A stretch of 64,000 nucleotides of DNA from Vicinamibacterales bacterium (lineage in GTDB: Bacteria > Acidobacteriota > Vicinamibacteria > Vicinamibacterales > UBA8438): assembly GCA_958296065.1 (NCBI GenBank), contig CATQHX010000008.1:124001-188000 (forward strand), written 5' to 3'. Position numbers and translations under genes: made by a program. Position 1 is the first letter of the stretch; each line of letters opens with the position of its first letter. Under the pieces are notes generated by a model. It did not search any database and was not told where the DNA came from. It saw only the letters and a program-made list of their open reading frames with translations. Of this stretch, positions 52,751-62,284 are shown in pieces.

Positions 52751-52796
52751 GTCAACTACTTTTGCCGGTGAGCGTCAACTATTTCTGCCGGTTGAG
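52751..52796 (-). repeat. Tandem 23-bp repeats at IS21-type terminus
   Basis: GTCAACTACTTTTGCCGGTGAGC (52751-52773) and GTCAACTATTTCTGCCGGTTGAG (52774-52796). IS21 elements carry such multiple terminal repeats as IstA binding sites; this set lies about 200 bp past the istB gene end. Confidence 0.6.
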
Positions 52797-52999
52797 AGGA
52801 TCGGAGATCAGTATCGAGGAAGGTGATGCCTGTGTAGCCTGTGGGCGGCGCTCGGCGCCGTCCAAAGCGGGGTGGGAAACGCGCTTCCTCGACGGTCTCA
52901 CTCTCTCCTGATCGCTCGCTCGCGTTTTCCACGCCGCTGGCAGGATGCACAGGCCCTCGGGAGTCGAACCGGCCGAAGTCCGATTCCGGACCGGAACGC

Positions 53000-53821
53000 T
53001 CAGGAGGTCGCAGGTCGACGGCGCCGCGGCAATAGCGGACCCGGTGGCCGTCCGCGACGTGCTGGCGGTGGTGACGGTGCCGGCGACGTCGGCCGCGACG
53101 GGTCCGTTCGAAAGCTCGGCACGTCGAACTCGAGCACGACCGAGTGGTGTACCAAGCGGTCGATCGCCGCGGCGGTGGCCATCTGGTCGCGGAAGATCCG
53201 GTCCCACTGGCTGAACACCAGGTTACTGGTCACCATCACCGAGCGGCGCTCGTAGCGCTCGGCCAGCAACGTGAACAGGACCTCAGCCTCGTCCGGACTC
53301 TGCTGCACGTAGCCGAGATCGTCGAGCAAGATCACCTCGAAGAGGTCGAGCTTGCGCAGCGCTCGGGGCAGGTCAAGGTCGCGTTTGGCGCCGAGCAATT
53401 CCTGCACCAGGGCGTAGGCCGGCACGCACAACACGCTGTGGCCGGCCTCTACCAGCGCATGCGCAACCGCGCACAGCGCGTGGCTCTTTCCGACCCCGGG
53501 CAAACCAAATGCGAGCACGTTGGTCGCCGTCTCGAGGAACGCCCCGGTGGCCAGCGTCTTCAACTGCTGCACGACCGAGCCCGGCAACCGGCCCGTGTCG
53601 AGCGTCTCGAATGTCTTGCCGGGCGGCAGACGCGAAGTCCGTCGCAAGCGGGCAATCCGGCGCTGGCGACGCGCCTCGGCTTCGGCCTCGAACACTTCCA
53701 GCAACACCGGCAGCGCGTCGTGGTGGCCAGCCTGCGTCAATCGCGGCACCAGCTCTTCGGACGCCGTCGTCAGGTTGAACTGCGTCAGCAGTGTCGTCAC
53801 CTGCGTGCTGGGCGCCGTCAT
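53000..53821 (-). mobile_element. istB: IS21-family IstB ATPase (helper of transposition)
   Basis: 273 aa. IstB/DnaC-like AAA+ fold: RTSRLPPGKTFETLD, Walker A GLPGVGKSHALCAVAHAL, Walker B VILLDDLGYVQQSPDEAEVLFTLLAERYERRSVMVTSNL, and the conserved FSQWDRIFRDQMATAAAIDRLVHHSVVLEF. The last 35 residues are a Pro/Arg-rich extension, probably from a lost stop. The ATG overlaps the istA stop as ATGA. Since istA is deleted, the element cannot move on its own. Confidence 0.92.
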
Positions 53822-53870
53822 CCGCGCAGGCCTCCGGTCAACAGCGCGTCATGCCGCGTCAGGTCCGGGC
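53818..53870 (-). pseudogene. IstA C-terminal scrap
   Basis: RPDLTRHDALLTGGLRG then TGA, overlapping the istB ATG in the normal istA-istB manner. The remaining 480 or so IstA residues are missing; upstream sequence is unrelated. Confidence 0.7.
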
Positions 53871-54109
53871 GAGGGATCCTCCCAAGTAGGTTCACAGCAT
53901 ATCTTGGGCCGCAGCATTTCGCACGTGTTCGGGTGCAGCAAGGGCGAGGACAACAGAGTAGGGGTTTCCCGCACGGGGTACTTTGAACGAGCGCTGATTG
54001 ACCGATTTCTCGGGTGAGAGGACTCCGACGGTGCCCGAGTCCCATTTGCGTGAACCGCTCGGTCACGCGGGCGAAAAAGGCTCCAAGGGGATTTTCCGCA
54101 GCGTTCGAA
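53871..54109. other. Spacer between IS21 and ISKra4 debris
   Basis: No gene supported; no repeat recognised. Confidence 0.3.
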
Positions 54110-54755
54110 GCGGCGGTCGACGTCGACGTCGACGGGTTCCGCAGACGGGAGAGCGTGAATGTGCAGGACTCTCAGACCGTTTCGCTGTCAGTTCACCCTG
54201 GGGCGCTCGGCAGCGCCACCCGGGTAGTCAGGGCGGTTGGGGCGCAGCGTTCGGAGCGGCGGTCGTCTCCGAAGTCGAGGCGCTCACCGGGTCCGGGAGG
54301 CCCGCCGCAGAGGAGTTGAAGGCCCTTGAGCAGGCCCGGCGTCACGAAGCTCTCGGAATCGCTGCCGAGGCGATGCGCGCTTCAAAGCGGAGGATTCCGA
54401 TTATTCGGGCTCGACGACGGCGTGCGCCTGCGGACGGACGGCCCGTTACGCAGGCCGCAGCCCGAAGACCTTCACCATGCTCCGCGGGGCCGCTGACAGT
54501 GCAACGCGCCTACATTCCCCTGCGGCGCCCGCCACGCAGGGGGAGCTGCCCGCGCGACGACACCTTGGGCCTGCGAGGCAGCTCGGTGCAAGCGGCCATT
54601 ATGTGCCTGGTGGGATTGAACGGCGGCCGGCCGCAGCTTCGTCAAGCCGAGCGAGCTGTTGGTTGCCGTGTCCAGGGCCGATATCGAGACCCGGCAGGTT
54701 GAGCTCTGTGCCGAGGCGCTCGGTCGCGAGGTCGCCTGTGACGCCTCGGTGGACA
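54110..54755 (+). pseudogene. ISKra4-family transposase N-terminal part, frameshifted
   Basis: Pieces in changing frames: ERRRSPKSRRSP/VVSEVEALTGSGRPAAEELKALEQA, HEALGIAAEAMRASKRR, CACGRTARYAGRSPKTFTMLRGPLTVQRAYIPL, CPRDDTLGLRGSSVQAAIMCLVG, ELLVAVSRADIETRQVELCAEALGREVACD. This is the conserved N-half of ISKra4 transposases (CxCGxxARYxGRRxKTxxTxLGxxxxxRAYY… CPRDxxLG). The catalytic half is missing. Confidence 0.68.
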
Positions 54756-54759
54756 CCCA

Positions 54760-54871
54760 AAACCGGCCATTCGACCGGCTCCTGCATCACGCGCACGTGC
54801 TCAAGTGCGGGCCGCGCAGCTGGCGCACCAGGGTCCGGACCACCTTGCCAACAGAGGGCGCCGTGAAGTAG
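54760..54871 (+). pseudogene. IstB-like C-terminal scrap
   Basis: FDRLLHHAHVLKCGPRSWRTRVRTTLPTEGAVK then TAG, similar in layout to IstB endings (DRLLHHxxVxxxxGxSYR). About 55 bp on, GGCCGGGTTTGA… repeats (54903, 54927) look like the element end. Tentative. Confidence 0.4.
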
Positions 54872-55571
54872 ATACTCAACTTCAGTCTCGGGCCGCCGGA
54901 AATGGCCGGGTTTGAGGTGTCCATAAATGGCCGGGTTTGACCCGTCCACTGAGGGACGGGCGCTCGGTCACCGAGCAGACGGCACCGGCCCTGACGTGCA
55001 CGATGTGGCTCGACTGGGACGGCACGGGCGTGGCGGTGCGGCCGGCCGAGATTCGAAGGGCGCCGTGGCAAGTAGCCCGACGGCTGAACCAAGACCCGTG
55101 AGGTCAAGCTGGCGGCCGTGTGGACGGCGGAAGGGCGCGACCCGCAAGGCCGGCTGGGCATGCCGTGAGCCGGGCTCGGTCAGCTACAACGCCGCGGTCG
55201 ACAGCGCGGCCAGCCACGACACTGACTCGTCGCCAGCCGCCTTCGCACAACGGGTCTATCGCGAGGCAGTTTCAGCGCGGCTTCTACACCGCGGCCCGTC
55301 GCGTCCTCATCGGGGCTTCAGGTCCGGGCCGTTCGACCAGTCCGCGATCGGCCTCGGGTTCCAGACTGGCCAACCCTCTGATGGTCAGCATCAGCAGACC
55401 TCCCGCTTCGGGTGCGTGATCCTCCACGGGCTGGCGACGCCACCGTCGTGGAAGACGGCGGTTGAGGTCCGCGAGGATCCGGCGCGAGTCGGACCACCTG
55501 TTCCTATCAGCCTGCCATGGTGTTGGCGAGCTCAGGGACCCGCCGAATGCTGGACTCTCGCGGACCACCAG
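54872..55571. other. Gene-free stretch
   Basis: Beyond element-end repeats at 54903-54950 nothing is recognisable. Long GC-rich open frames on both strands lack start signals and families. Confidence 0.35.
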
Positions 55572-55759
55572 ATGTTGCGGTGCTGGCGGGCATCGTCAGA
55601 CCAACAGCCTGCGCGTGTGCTCGCCGAAGTCAAGGCGCGTCGCTCCGCTTCGCCCCTGCTATCGCGGGGCTCGCAGCCTTGACTCGACTCCGCGCACGCT
55701 CGTGCAGGCTGGCCTCTATCCGACAATGCCCAATCACGACCCCCTACATGTTGTGGTCG
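55572..55759. repeat. Diverged 187-bp element with terminal direct repeats, copy 2
   Basis: Same order of blocks as 36990-37176: ATGTTGCGG at the left, CCAACAGCCTGCGCGTGTGCTC, TCAAGGCGCGTCGCTCCGC, GGGGCTCGCAGCCTTGAC, and CCCCCTACATGTTGTGGTCG at the right. Roughly three-quarters identical by eye. Non-coding. Confidence 0.6.
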
Positions 55760-56226
55760 ATGAGGTCTCTACGTGATCCGCTCGAAGCGGGCCTCCCACC
55801 ATTGCAGCACGTCCGCGAACCCGAGCTGCAGCGCCCCCGTCACCGAGGCCGATTGCCTCCACCCCCTCGCCGACAGCGGCGGCAGCAACGGCTGCACGCC
55901 GCGCTCATCGTCGTCCGGGTAGCCGGTTGCCGCCGCGATCTCGGGGACGCCGTCCGGGTGCTTTTCGGGGGACCTGCCGTCTCGACCAACCTCCTGCATG
56001 ATTCCGAGGAGCTGGACCGGTGCGATGCCGGCCATGAGACGCCGGGCGCGGCGGTTCACGTCATTCGCTCGCACGGACACTGCCGTGCCCCGCAAGCAGG
56101 GAGGTGGCCGATGCTCAAACGCCAAGGGATCGGGATCTGCACCCTATGTGCACCCTACGCGAGCAGACGCCACGGAGGCAGAACCACGTATGTGCTCGTA
56201 AGTATTTGACACATAAGGAGAAAATC
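55760..56226. other. Gene-free stretch before tRNA
   Basis: A 118-codon minus-strand frame (56125-55769: RRLMAGIAPVQLLGIMQEVGRDG… LGFADVLQWWEARFERIT) has protein-like segments but no family that I recognise. Not supported. Confidence 0.3.
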
Positions 56227-56302
56227 TGGAGCCGGCGAGCGGACTCGAACCGCTGACCTGCTGATTACGAATCAGCTGCTCTACCAACTGAGCTACGCCG
56301 GC
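56227..56302 (-). tRNA. tRNA-Thr (anticodon CGT)
   Basis: Full cloverleaf on the minus strand: acceptor GCCGGCG/CGCCGGC, D-arm GCTCAGTTGGTAGAGC, anticodon stem GCTGA-TCAGC with loop TTCGTAA (CGT, reading ACG), T-arm GCGG-TTCGAGT-CCGC, discriminator T, and an encoded CCA (56227-56229). It marks the boundary between the debris-rich island and the conserved block to the right. tRNA genes are classic integration sites, but no direct repeat of its 3' end was found in the window. Confidence 0.95.
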
Positions 56303-56431
56303 TTCCTCGCTGTGGAGGGGCGGATGGCAGCAGGCTGCCTCCCGCTACGCGTAACCTCCAATGCTAGCACACGGGTGCGTTGACTCGGTCCGGCGGACTG
56401 ATTCGCGTCCGGCGACGCCCGCTCCGCGGTC

Positions 56432-56827
56432 TCAGCCGGACGCGGAGCCGCGTTCGAAGAGGGCCCGAGTCTCGTCCGACAGCAGCACCCACAGCCCGTA
56501 GGCGCCCAGCGCGGTCCCGAAGGGGAAGTTGAACAGGTGCAGCAGGGACAGCACGACCGTCAGCAGGCGCGCCCACGGCCGGTAGTACATCAGACCGAAT
56601 CCGGCGGCGATTCCCGGCAGCGACAGGGTCAGGGCGGCCAGCATCAGGATCGTGCCGACGATGGCGACGATCGGCGCCGCGATCAAGGCGTCCGGGTCCG
56701 CGGCGGCGCCGAGAGCGATCAGGCTGGCGGCGCCGCCGAAGATGAGGAGAATCGCAAGTGCGGCCACCAGGCCGAGAGCCCCGAACGCGATGTGGAAGGC
56801 GCCGAGAATCGTCACGTGTCGTTCCAT
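56432..56827 (-). CDS. Four-TM small membrane protein
   Basis: 131 aa, hydrophobic, about four TM helices (ILGAFHIAFGALGLVAALAIL; IAAPIVAIVGTILMLAALTLS; LLTVVLSLLHLFNFPFGTALG). The pattern G-x-L-x2-I-x(A/G)-G-L-M-x-Y-R-P-W-A-R and LPFGTALGxYxLWVLLS is that of DUF4064/TM2-like proteins common in Acidobacteria and Planctomycetes. The C-terminus VLLSDETRALFERG is cytosolic. Function unknown. Divergent from uvrA with 138 bp between starts. Confidence 0.8.
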   Translation of the reverse strand: MERHVTILGAFHIAFGALGLVAALAILLIFGGAASLIALGAAADPDALIAAPIVAIVGTILMLAALTLSLPGIAAGFGLMYYRPWARLLTVVLSLLHLFNFPFGTALGAYGLWVLLSDETRALFERGSASG

Positions 56828-56965
56828 GGGGCCCTCCCGGTGACCTTTGCCAGATTCGCGACCCGGCCCTTAGAATAGCCTGTTGCCGTCGGGGTGCGAG
56901 AGGTCGCCGTGGCGGTAGCGTCGGTGCGCCTCGGACGCGGCGCGCAGGACGCGCCCGTACCGCCC

Positions 56966-59935
56966 ATGACACGCATGCCGGAGCCCACCCGCCAGCCATC
57001 CGAGAGTCAGATCGTCATCCGGGGCGCCCGGACGCACAACCTCCAGAACATCGACCTGACGCTCCCGCAGGAGCGTCTGATCATCGTCACCGGGGTGAGC
57101 GGCTCGGGGAAGTCGTCGCTGGCTTTCGACACGATCTATGCCGAGGGGCAGCGGCGCTACGTGGAGTCGCTCTCCGCCTACGCCCGGCAGTTCCTCGAAC
57201 GCATGGAGAAGCCGGACGTCGATCGCATCGACGGCATCTGTCCCGCCATCGCGATCCGCCAGAAGAACAGCGTCCGGAATCCGCGCTCGACGGTCGGCAC
57301 CACGACGGAAATCTACGACTACCTGCGGCTGCTCTTCGCCCGGGTGGGCCGCACGATCTGCCGCGGCTGCGGCGAGGAGGTGACCCGCGAGACCCCCGAG
57401 GCGGTGGCCGCCAGGCTCGTCGCTCTGCCCGTGGGGACGCGGTTGCTGGTCGGCTTCACCCATCGGGTGGCAGCGGCGGCAGAGAACGGGGAGGGGGCCG
57501 CGGCGGCGTCCTCCGGCGGGGAGAATCGGGCCGCGGCGGCGTCCTCCGGCGGGGAGAATCGGGCCGCGGCGGAGTCTCTCGGCGGGGAGGACCGGGTAGC
57601 GGCGGAGTCTCCCGGCGGCGCGGACCGGGTCGCGGCGGCTATCGACGGCCTCCGGCGCAAGGGATTCGGAAGGCTCTGTCTGGATGGCCGCGCGTTGTCG
57701 TTCGACGACGTCGACCCGTCGGCGCTCGCCGACCGCGATTCGTTGCCGGTCGTGGTCGATCGCATCCGGACCGCGCCGGAGGCGCTGGCCCGGCTGACCG
57801 AGGCGATCGAGACCGCCTATCAGGAAGGGGGCGGTCACGCGTTCGCCGTCGAGGTGGGGGCAGCACGGCCGGGGGGACACGCGTTCAGCGAACGCTTCGA
57901 ATGCCGCCCGTGCGGGATCGCCTACGAGGTCCCCCAGCCTACGCTGTTCTCGTTCAACAGCCCGTTCGGCGCCTGCCCGACGTGCCACGGCTTCGGGAAC
58001 GTCATCGAGCTCGACATGAACCTGGTGGTGCCGGACGAGACGAAGTCGATCGCGCAGGGCGCCATCGAGCCGTGGAGCAAGCCGCACTACCGCTCGAACC
58101 TGGCCGATCTGAAGCGCGCCGCGCGCCGGCACGACATCCGGACGGCCGTGCCGTGGTCGGAGCTCTCAGCCGAGGAACGGCGCTTCGTGGTGGAGGGGGA
58201 CGGCGCCGGCTTTGCCGGCATCCGGGGGTTCTTCGCCGCGCTGGAGCAGAAGAAATACAAGGTGCACGTGCGGGTGTTCCTGAGCCGCTACCGCGGCTAC
58301 CGGGCCTGCGCGGACTGCGGCGGCACGCGCCTGCGGCAGGAGGCGCGCGACGTGCAGGTCTGCGGCCGGACGGTCGACGAGATCTCGGGGTTCACGGTCG
58401 GGGCGGCCCGCCGGTTCTTCGAGGAGCTGACGCTGTCGGAGAAGGACGCGGCCATCGCGGAGCGGATCGTCCGGGAGATCCGGCGGCGGGTCGGCTTCCT
58501 CTGCGGCGTCGGTCTCGACTACCTGACCCTCGACCGGCTCTCGTCGACGCTGTCCGGCGGCGAGGCGCAACGGATCAATCTGGCCACCTCGCTCGGGTCC
58601 TCGCTCGTCGGCACGCTGTACGTGCTCGACGAGCCGTCCATCGGGCTGCATCCGCGGGACAACGAACGGCTCATCCGCATCCTCGGTCAGCTCCGCGACC
58701 AGGGGAACACGGTGCTGGTGGTCGAGCACGACGCCGACATGATCCGTGCCGCCGACCACGTGGTCGATCTCGGACTGGGGGCCGGCACGCGCGGCGGACG
58801 CGTGATCTACGCCGGCGACCGCGACGGGCTGTCGCACGAGACCACGTCGCTGACCGCGAAGTACCTGCGCGGCGACCTGGCCATTCCGATTCCGGCGGCC
58901 CGCCGCAAGCGCCTGCCGAGCAGCCAGGCGCTGCGCGTGCGCAAGGCGGGCGAGCACAACCTGAAGGAGATCGACGTCGAGATTCCGCTGAACATGCTGA
59001 CCTGCGTCACCGGGGTGAGCGGGTCGGGCAAGTCCACCCTGGTGCACGACGTGCTGTACGCCGCGGTCAAGCGCGCCAAGGGGGCCTGGGACAAGCGGGT
59101 CGGCACGCACGCCGGCATCGACGGCGTCGAGCTGCTGAACGACATCGTGCTCGTGGACCAGACGCCCATCGGCCGTACGCCGCGCTCGAATCCGGTCACC
59201 TACCTGAAGGCCTTCGACCCCATCCGGGAGCTGTTCGCGGGGACCAGGGACGCACGGGCGCGCGGGTTCTCGGCGAGCCACTTCTCGTTCAACGTGCCGG
59301 GAGGGCGCTGCGACGCCTGCGAGGGCGAGGGCGAGGTGCGCGTGGAGATGCAGTTTCTGGCGGACGTCTTCATGCCGTGCGAGCAGTGCGACGGCAAGCG
59401 TTTCAAGCCGCAAGTGCTGGAGGTTACCTGGCGCGGACTCCGGGTGGACGAGGTGCTGGATCTGACCGCCCGGGAGGCGTTGCAGTTCTTCGGCTCGTCG
59501 CCCAGGGTGGCCCGCAGGCTGAAGGTGCTCGACGAGATCGGGCTCGGTTACCTGCGGCTCGGCCAGCCCGCCACCACCCTTTCCGGCGGAGAGGCGCAGC
59601 GCATCAAGATTGCCGCGCACCTGGCGATGCGGCATGGCGAGCGGTCGCTCTACATCTTCGACGAGCCGACCACCGGCCTGCACTTCGACGACATTGCGAA
59701 GCTGCTGGCCGCGTTCACGAAGCTGGTGGAGGCAGGACACACGTTGCTGGTCATCGAGCACAATCTCGACGTCATCAAGACCGCGGACTGGGTCATCGAT
59801 CTCGGTCCCGAGGGCGGAGAGGCGGGGGGCGAGGTGGTCGTGGCGGGTCCCCCCGAGCAGGTGGCCGGGCATGCCGGGTCGCATACCGGCCGCTACCTGC
59901 GCGACGTGCTGGCGGGCGTGCGCGCCCTGGCCTGA
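56966..59935 (+). CDS. uvrA: Excinuclease ABC subunit A
   Basis: 989 aa from the ATG at 56966 ([13 protein letters not shown]); the frame is open from 56894. UvrA is the damage-recognition ATPase of nucleotide excision repair. First Walker [13 protein letters not shown] at about 43, the UvrB-binding region and Zn site 1 (ECRPCG… ACPTCHGFG), signature [13 protein letters not shown] with [13 protein letters not shown], second Walker [14 protein letters not shown], Zn site 2 (RCDACEGEG… [10 protein letters not shown]), signature [14 protein letters not shown] and [11 protein letters not shown]. Complete. Odd: four tandem 11-residue repeats (about residues 178-221) in the insertion region. Confidence 0.97.
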   Translation: MTRMPEPTRQPSESQIVIRGARTHNLQNIDLTLPQERLIIVTGVSGSGKSSLAFDTIYAEGQRRYVESLSAYARQFLERMEKPDVDRIDGICPAIAIRQKNSVRNPRSTVGTTTEIYDYLRLLFARVGRTICRGCGEEVTRETPEAVAARLVALPVGTRLLVGFTHRVAAAAENGEGAAAASSGGENRAAAASSGGENRAAAESLGGEDRVAAESPGGADRVAAAIDGLRRKGFGRLCLDGRALSFDDVDPSALADRDSLPVVVDRIRTAPEALARLTEAIETAYQEGGGHAFAVEVGAARPGGHAFSERFECRPCGIAYEVPQPTLFSFNSPFGACPTCHGFGNVIELDMNLVVPDETKSIAQGAIEPWSKPHYRSNLADLKRAARRHDIRTAVPWSELSAEERRFVVEGDGAGFAGIRGFFAALEQKKYKVHVRVFLSRYRGYRACADCGGTRLRQEARDVQVCGRTVDEISGFTVGAARRFFEELTLSEKDAAIAERIVREIRRRVGFLCGVGLDYLTLDRLSSTLSGGEAQRINLATSLGSSLVGTLYVLDEPSIGLHPRDNERLIRILGQLRDQGNTVLVVEHDADMIRAADHVVDLGLGAGTRGGRVIYAGDRDGLSHETTSLTAKYLRGDLAIPIPAARRKRLPSSQALRVRKAGEHNLKEIDVEIPLNMLTCVTGVSGSGKSTLVHDVLYAAVKRAKGAWDKRVGTHAGIDGVELLNDIVLVDQTPIGRTPRSNPVTYLKAFDPIRELFAGTRDARARGFSASHFSFNVPGGRCDACEGEGEVRVEMQFLADVFMPCEQCDGKRFKPQVLEVTWRGLRVDEVLDLTAREALQFFGSSPRVARRLKVLDEIGLGYLRLGQPATTLSGGEAQRIKIAAHLAMRHGERSLYIFDEPTTGLHFDDIAKLLAAFTKLVEAGHTLLVIEHNLDVIKTADWVIDLGPEGGEAGGEVVVAGPPEQVAGHAGSHTGRYLRDVLAGVRALA
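57497..57628 (+). repeat. Four tandem 33-bp repeats inside uvrA
   Basis: Units at 57497, 57530, 57563 and 57596 encode (A/V)AA(A/E)S(S/L/P)GG(E/A)(N/D)R. The first two are identical; the last two are diverged. The frame is preserved because the unit is 33 bp. Repeat-number variation would be silent for the frame. Confidence 0.85.
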
Positions 59936-59944
59936 CGGAAACTC

Positions 59945-60556
59945 GTGCCGGATGCGCTTCGCCTGCCGCGGTCGTTCTACCGACGGGAGCCGCTGGAGGT
60001 CGCCGGGGCCCTGCTCGGCAAGGTGGTCGTGCACCGGCAGCGGGGGAGAGCGGCGGCCGGCCGTATCGTCGAGGTCGAGGCGTACGGCGGCGAGGACGAT
60101 CCGGCCTGTCACGCCGCGTGCGGGCTGACCCCGCGCAACGCACCGCTCTACGGCCCCCCGGGCTACGCCTACGTCTATCTGAACTACGGCATCCACTACC
60201 TGCTGAACGCGGTGACCGGGCCGATCGGATTCCCGGCCGCCGTGCTCATTCGTGCGCTCAGCCCGGTGGACGGACTCGACGGGATGCGCCGCCGGCGCGC
60301 CGCCGGGCGGGGTGCGGAGCCACCCGGCGTAGAGGCCCTCTGCCGCGGGCCGGGCAACCTCACCCGCGCGCTCGGCGTCACGCTGCGGCAGAACCGCCTG
60401 GACCTGTGCGGGGAGCGCCTCTGCATCGAGGATCGGGGCCTGCGGGTGGGAACGGTGCGCTGGGGGCCCCGCATCGGGATCACGGTGGGAACCGCGCGGC
60501 CCTGGCGCGGGTACCTGGCGGACTGCCCGGCGGTCTCGCGCGGCGGATGGAGCTGA
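59945..60556 (+). CDS. 3-methyladenine DNA glycosylase (AAG/MPG family)
   Basis: 203 aa from a GTG, 10 nt after the uvrA stop, so probably co-transcribed. Removes alkylated purines. AAG landmarks: EVAGALLGKVVVHR, RIVEVEAYGGEDDPACHAACGLTPRNAPLYGPPGYAYVYLNYGIHYLLNAVTG, where the Glu of VEVEAY is the usual catalytic position, and CRGPGNLTRALGV. The C-terminus PRIGITVGTARPWRGYL is typical. Direct-reversal/base-excision beside nucleotide-excision fits a repair cluster. Confidence 0.92.
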   Translation: MPDALRLPRSFYRREPLEVAGALLGKVVVHRQRGRAAAGRIVEVEAYGGEDDPACHAACGLTPRNAPLYGPPGYAYVYLNYGIHYLLNAVTGPIGFPAAVLIRALSPVDGLDGMRRRRAAGRGAEPPGVEALCRGPGNLTRALGVTLRQNRLDLCGERLCIEDRGLRVGTVRWGPRIGITVGTARPWRGYLADCPAVSRGGWS

Positions 60557-60579
60557 CCGCCGCGCGTCCCGGGCGGCCC

Positions 60580-60760
60580 TCGATTGGGGGCGCCGGTGCC
60601 CCGATCGGCGGCGCCGGTACCCCGATCGGAGGCGCCGGTACCCCGATCGGAGGCGCCGGCACGACGGCGGAGGCATCGGACCGAGCGGGCCGGCGGTGCC
60701 CCCGATCGGAGGCGCCGGCACGGCGGAGGAGGCATCGGACCGAGCGGGCCGGCGGCGCCG
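60580..60760 (+). repeat. Minisatellite between glycosylase and efp
   Basis: About four 21-bp units built on GGCGCCGGTACCCCGATCGGA, then two roughly 55-bp units containing GAGGCATCGGACCGAGCGGGCC. Non-coding, in the efp leader. A repeat-rich leader may vary in length between strains. Confidence 0.8.
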
Positions 60761-60804
60761 CGTTGGACCGTCCCGGGCCGCTGTAGTACTATCTCCGGCC
60801 GCAT

Positions 60805-61368
60805 ATGGAGTCCATTCAGGCCACCCGAATTCGCAAGGGCATGCTGGTCAAGATGAACGCGACGCTGTACCGCGTTCTCGAGTTCAACCACGTGACCCCC
60901 GGCAAGGGCCGTGCGTTCGTGCAGACGCGGATGCGCAACGTCGTCGCCGGCACCCAGATCGACCACAAGTTCGCTTCCGGAGACTTCGTCGAACGCGCGA
61001 TGCTCGACACGCGCAAGATGCAGTATCTCTACGCCGACGGCGAGGGACACCACTTCATGGACACCGAGAGCTACGAGCAGGTGCACCTGGGTGGGGGGAC
61101 GCTCGGCGACGCGGTCAACTACCTGCTCCCGGATTCCACCATCACGGTGGAGTTCTTCGAGGGCTCGCCGGTGGGAATCGAGTTGCCGCTCACGGTGGAC
61201 CTGGCGGTCGAGGAGACCGCGCCGGCGATTAAGGGCGCAACGGCCAGCGCGCAGCTCAAGCCGGCCCGGCTCGAGACCGGCCTCGTCGTGCAGGTGCCGC
61301 CGTTCGTCAGCAACGGGGACAAGGTCCGTGTGAACACGGACACGGGCGAGTATCTCTCGCGAGCCTGA
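60805..61368 (+). CDS. efp: Translation elongation factor P
   Basis: 187 aa. KOW-like N-domain with the functional loop TPGKGRAFVQ (Lys34, the position modified in many bacteria), then OB domains YLYADGEGHHFMDTESYEQ and LPLTVDLAVEETAPAIKGATASAQLKPARLETGLVVQVPPFVSNGDKVRVNTDTGEY, the family signature. Rescues ribosomes stalled at polyproline. No epmA/epmB or similar modifying gene nearby. The upstream minisatellite makes the promoter region unusual. Confidence 0.97.
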   Translation: MESIQATRIRKGMLVKMNATLYRVLEFNHVTPGKGRAFVQTRMRNVVAGTQIDHKFASGDFVERAMLDTRKMQYLYADGEGHHFMDTESYEQVHLGGGTLGDAVNYLLPDSTITVEFFEGSPVGIELPLTVDLAVEETAPAIKGATASAQLKPARLETGLVVQVPPFVSNGDKVRVNTDTGEYLSRA

Positions 61369-61502
61369 CCGGGGAGGGGGACATCGACGTTTCCCAGGCG
61401 GTCCGCGTTGCGCTGTTCGCGCTCGGCGTCGGGTTTCTCGCCGCCAACCTGCGCATTTTCGGCCAGTTCATCCGGTACCGGCTCCTGCGCCCGACGGCGC
61501 TG

Positions 61503-61943
61503 GTGACCTGGCCGAGCGAGAAGCCGCCGCTCTACGGCTGGCTGCTGGCCCTCGGGGTGGTTGCCGGGGTGCTGGTGTTCGTGAAGCTGGTCGTTCAGCA
61601 ACAGCCGCCGCAACGGGCGTTCGGCGAGGGGATGATGCTCCTCTACTATGCCTATGCCGTTCCGTTGCGGGTGCGCATCGGACGCGGCCTGTACACCGGC
61701 GGCATATGGTCGGACGGCGGCTACGTGCCCTACTCGAAGATCGGCGGTCTGAGCTGGCGCGAAGGGGCCGCGATCACGCTGGTGATCATCTATCGCGTGC
61801 GCAGTCTCACCCGGCGGCTCACGGTCCCGCAGGCCCGCTACGCCGAGGTGCGCCGATTGCTGCGGGAGAAGATCGCCGCTCAGGACATCCACTTTACGGG
61901 CAAGGCCCTGGATCTGGGGACGGATCAGCGCGACCTGGTGTGA
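61503..61943 (+). CDS. Small membrane protein, DUF5673-like C-terminus
   Basis: 146 aa from the GTG at 61503. The same frame is open and clearly coding further up: from 61383 it reads IDVSQAVRVALFALGVGFLAANLRIFGQFIRY, a TM helix, behind a strong GGGGAGGGGG. No ATG/GTG/TTG stands there, so an ATC start (or a changed ATG) is likely and the protein would be 186 aa. Second TM WLLALGVVAGVLVFVKLVV; soluble end SDGGYVPYSKIGGLSWREGAAITLVIIYRVRSL, LTVPQARYAEVRRLLREKI. Function unknown. Confidence 0.72.
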   Translation: MTWPSEKPPLYGWLLALGVVAGVLVFVKLVVQQQPPQRAFGEGMMLLYYAYAVPLRVRIGRGLYTGGIWSDGGYVPYSKIGGLSWREGAAITLVIIYRVRSLTRRLTVPQARYAEVRRLLREKIAAQDIHFTGKALDLGTDQRDLV

Positions 61944-61975
61944 TCCGCGGTCCCGAATCCCGCCGCCTGTCGCGG

Positions 61976-62070
61976 CGCGCCTCTCGCAGCGGGTTGGATG
62001 AACAGCCGGACAGGAGAGTGCTGCCGGGTCGGTGCACGCCACCTGCCGCCGCGCGCCTCTCGCAGCGGGT
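61976..62070. repeat. Two direct repeats in the convergent intergenic region
   Basis: CGCGCCTCTCGCAGCGGGT occurs at 61976-61994 and 62052-62070. Lies between the ends of the DUF5673-like gene and the small membrane gene. Confidence 0.6.
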
Positions 62071-62080
62071 GGGTGCCGCG

Positions 62081-62284
62081 TCAGCGCAGCAGCTCGGTGA
62101 GGATGCCGACGAGACCCGGCCCGCTTGCCACGGGGTCGCCCAGCCACCCCGGGGGCGTCAGCCAGATGAATGCCAGTATGGCGATGACCATCAGGTCGTA
62201 CTGCCAGGTTGCACGCTCGAAGGTCCAGAAGAGCGCGTGCCAGATCATCCGGAACGGCAGGGTCATCGCGCGCGACAGGCTCAT
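62081..62284 (-). CDS. Small membrane protein (67 aa) coupled to CDP-alcohol transferase
   Basis: ATG at 62284 overlaps the stop of the upstream gene (ATGA). One TM helix, LMVIAILAFIWLTPPGWL, after an amphipathic N-terminus (FRMIWHALFWTFERATWQYD). Such a small partner after a phosphatidyltransferase is seen in related genomes; its role is unknown. Confidence 0.7.
   Translation of the reverse strand: MSLSRAMTLPFRMIWHALFWTFERATWQYDLMVIAILAFIWLTPPGWLGDPVASGPGLVGILTELLR

Noticed and set aside
56227..56302. tRNA-Thr as an integration site bounding the island
   Set aside because: No repeated copy of the tRNA 3' end found in the island and no complete integrase next to it; position alone is not enough.
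58166..60721. 851-codon minus-strand frame opposite uvrA
   Set aside because: No recognisable motif; antisense shadow.
56758..60786. 1342-codon open frame overlapping uvrA and the glycosylase
   Set aside because: Out-of-frame, extremely Arg/Gly-rich; uvrA in another frame has all motifs.
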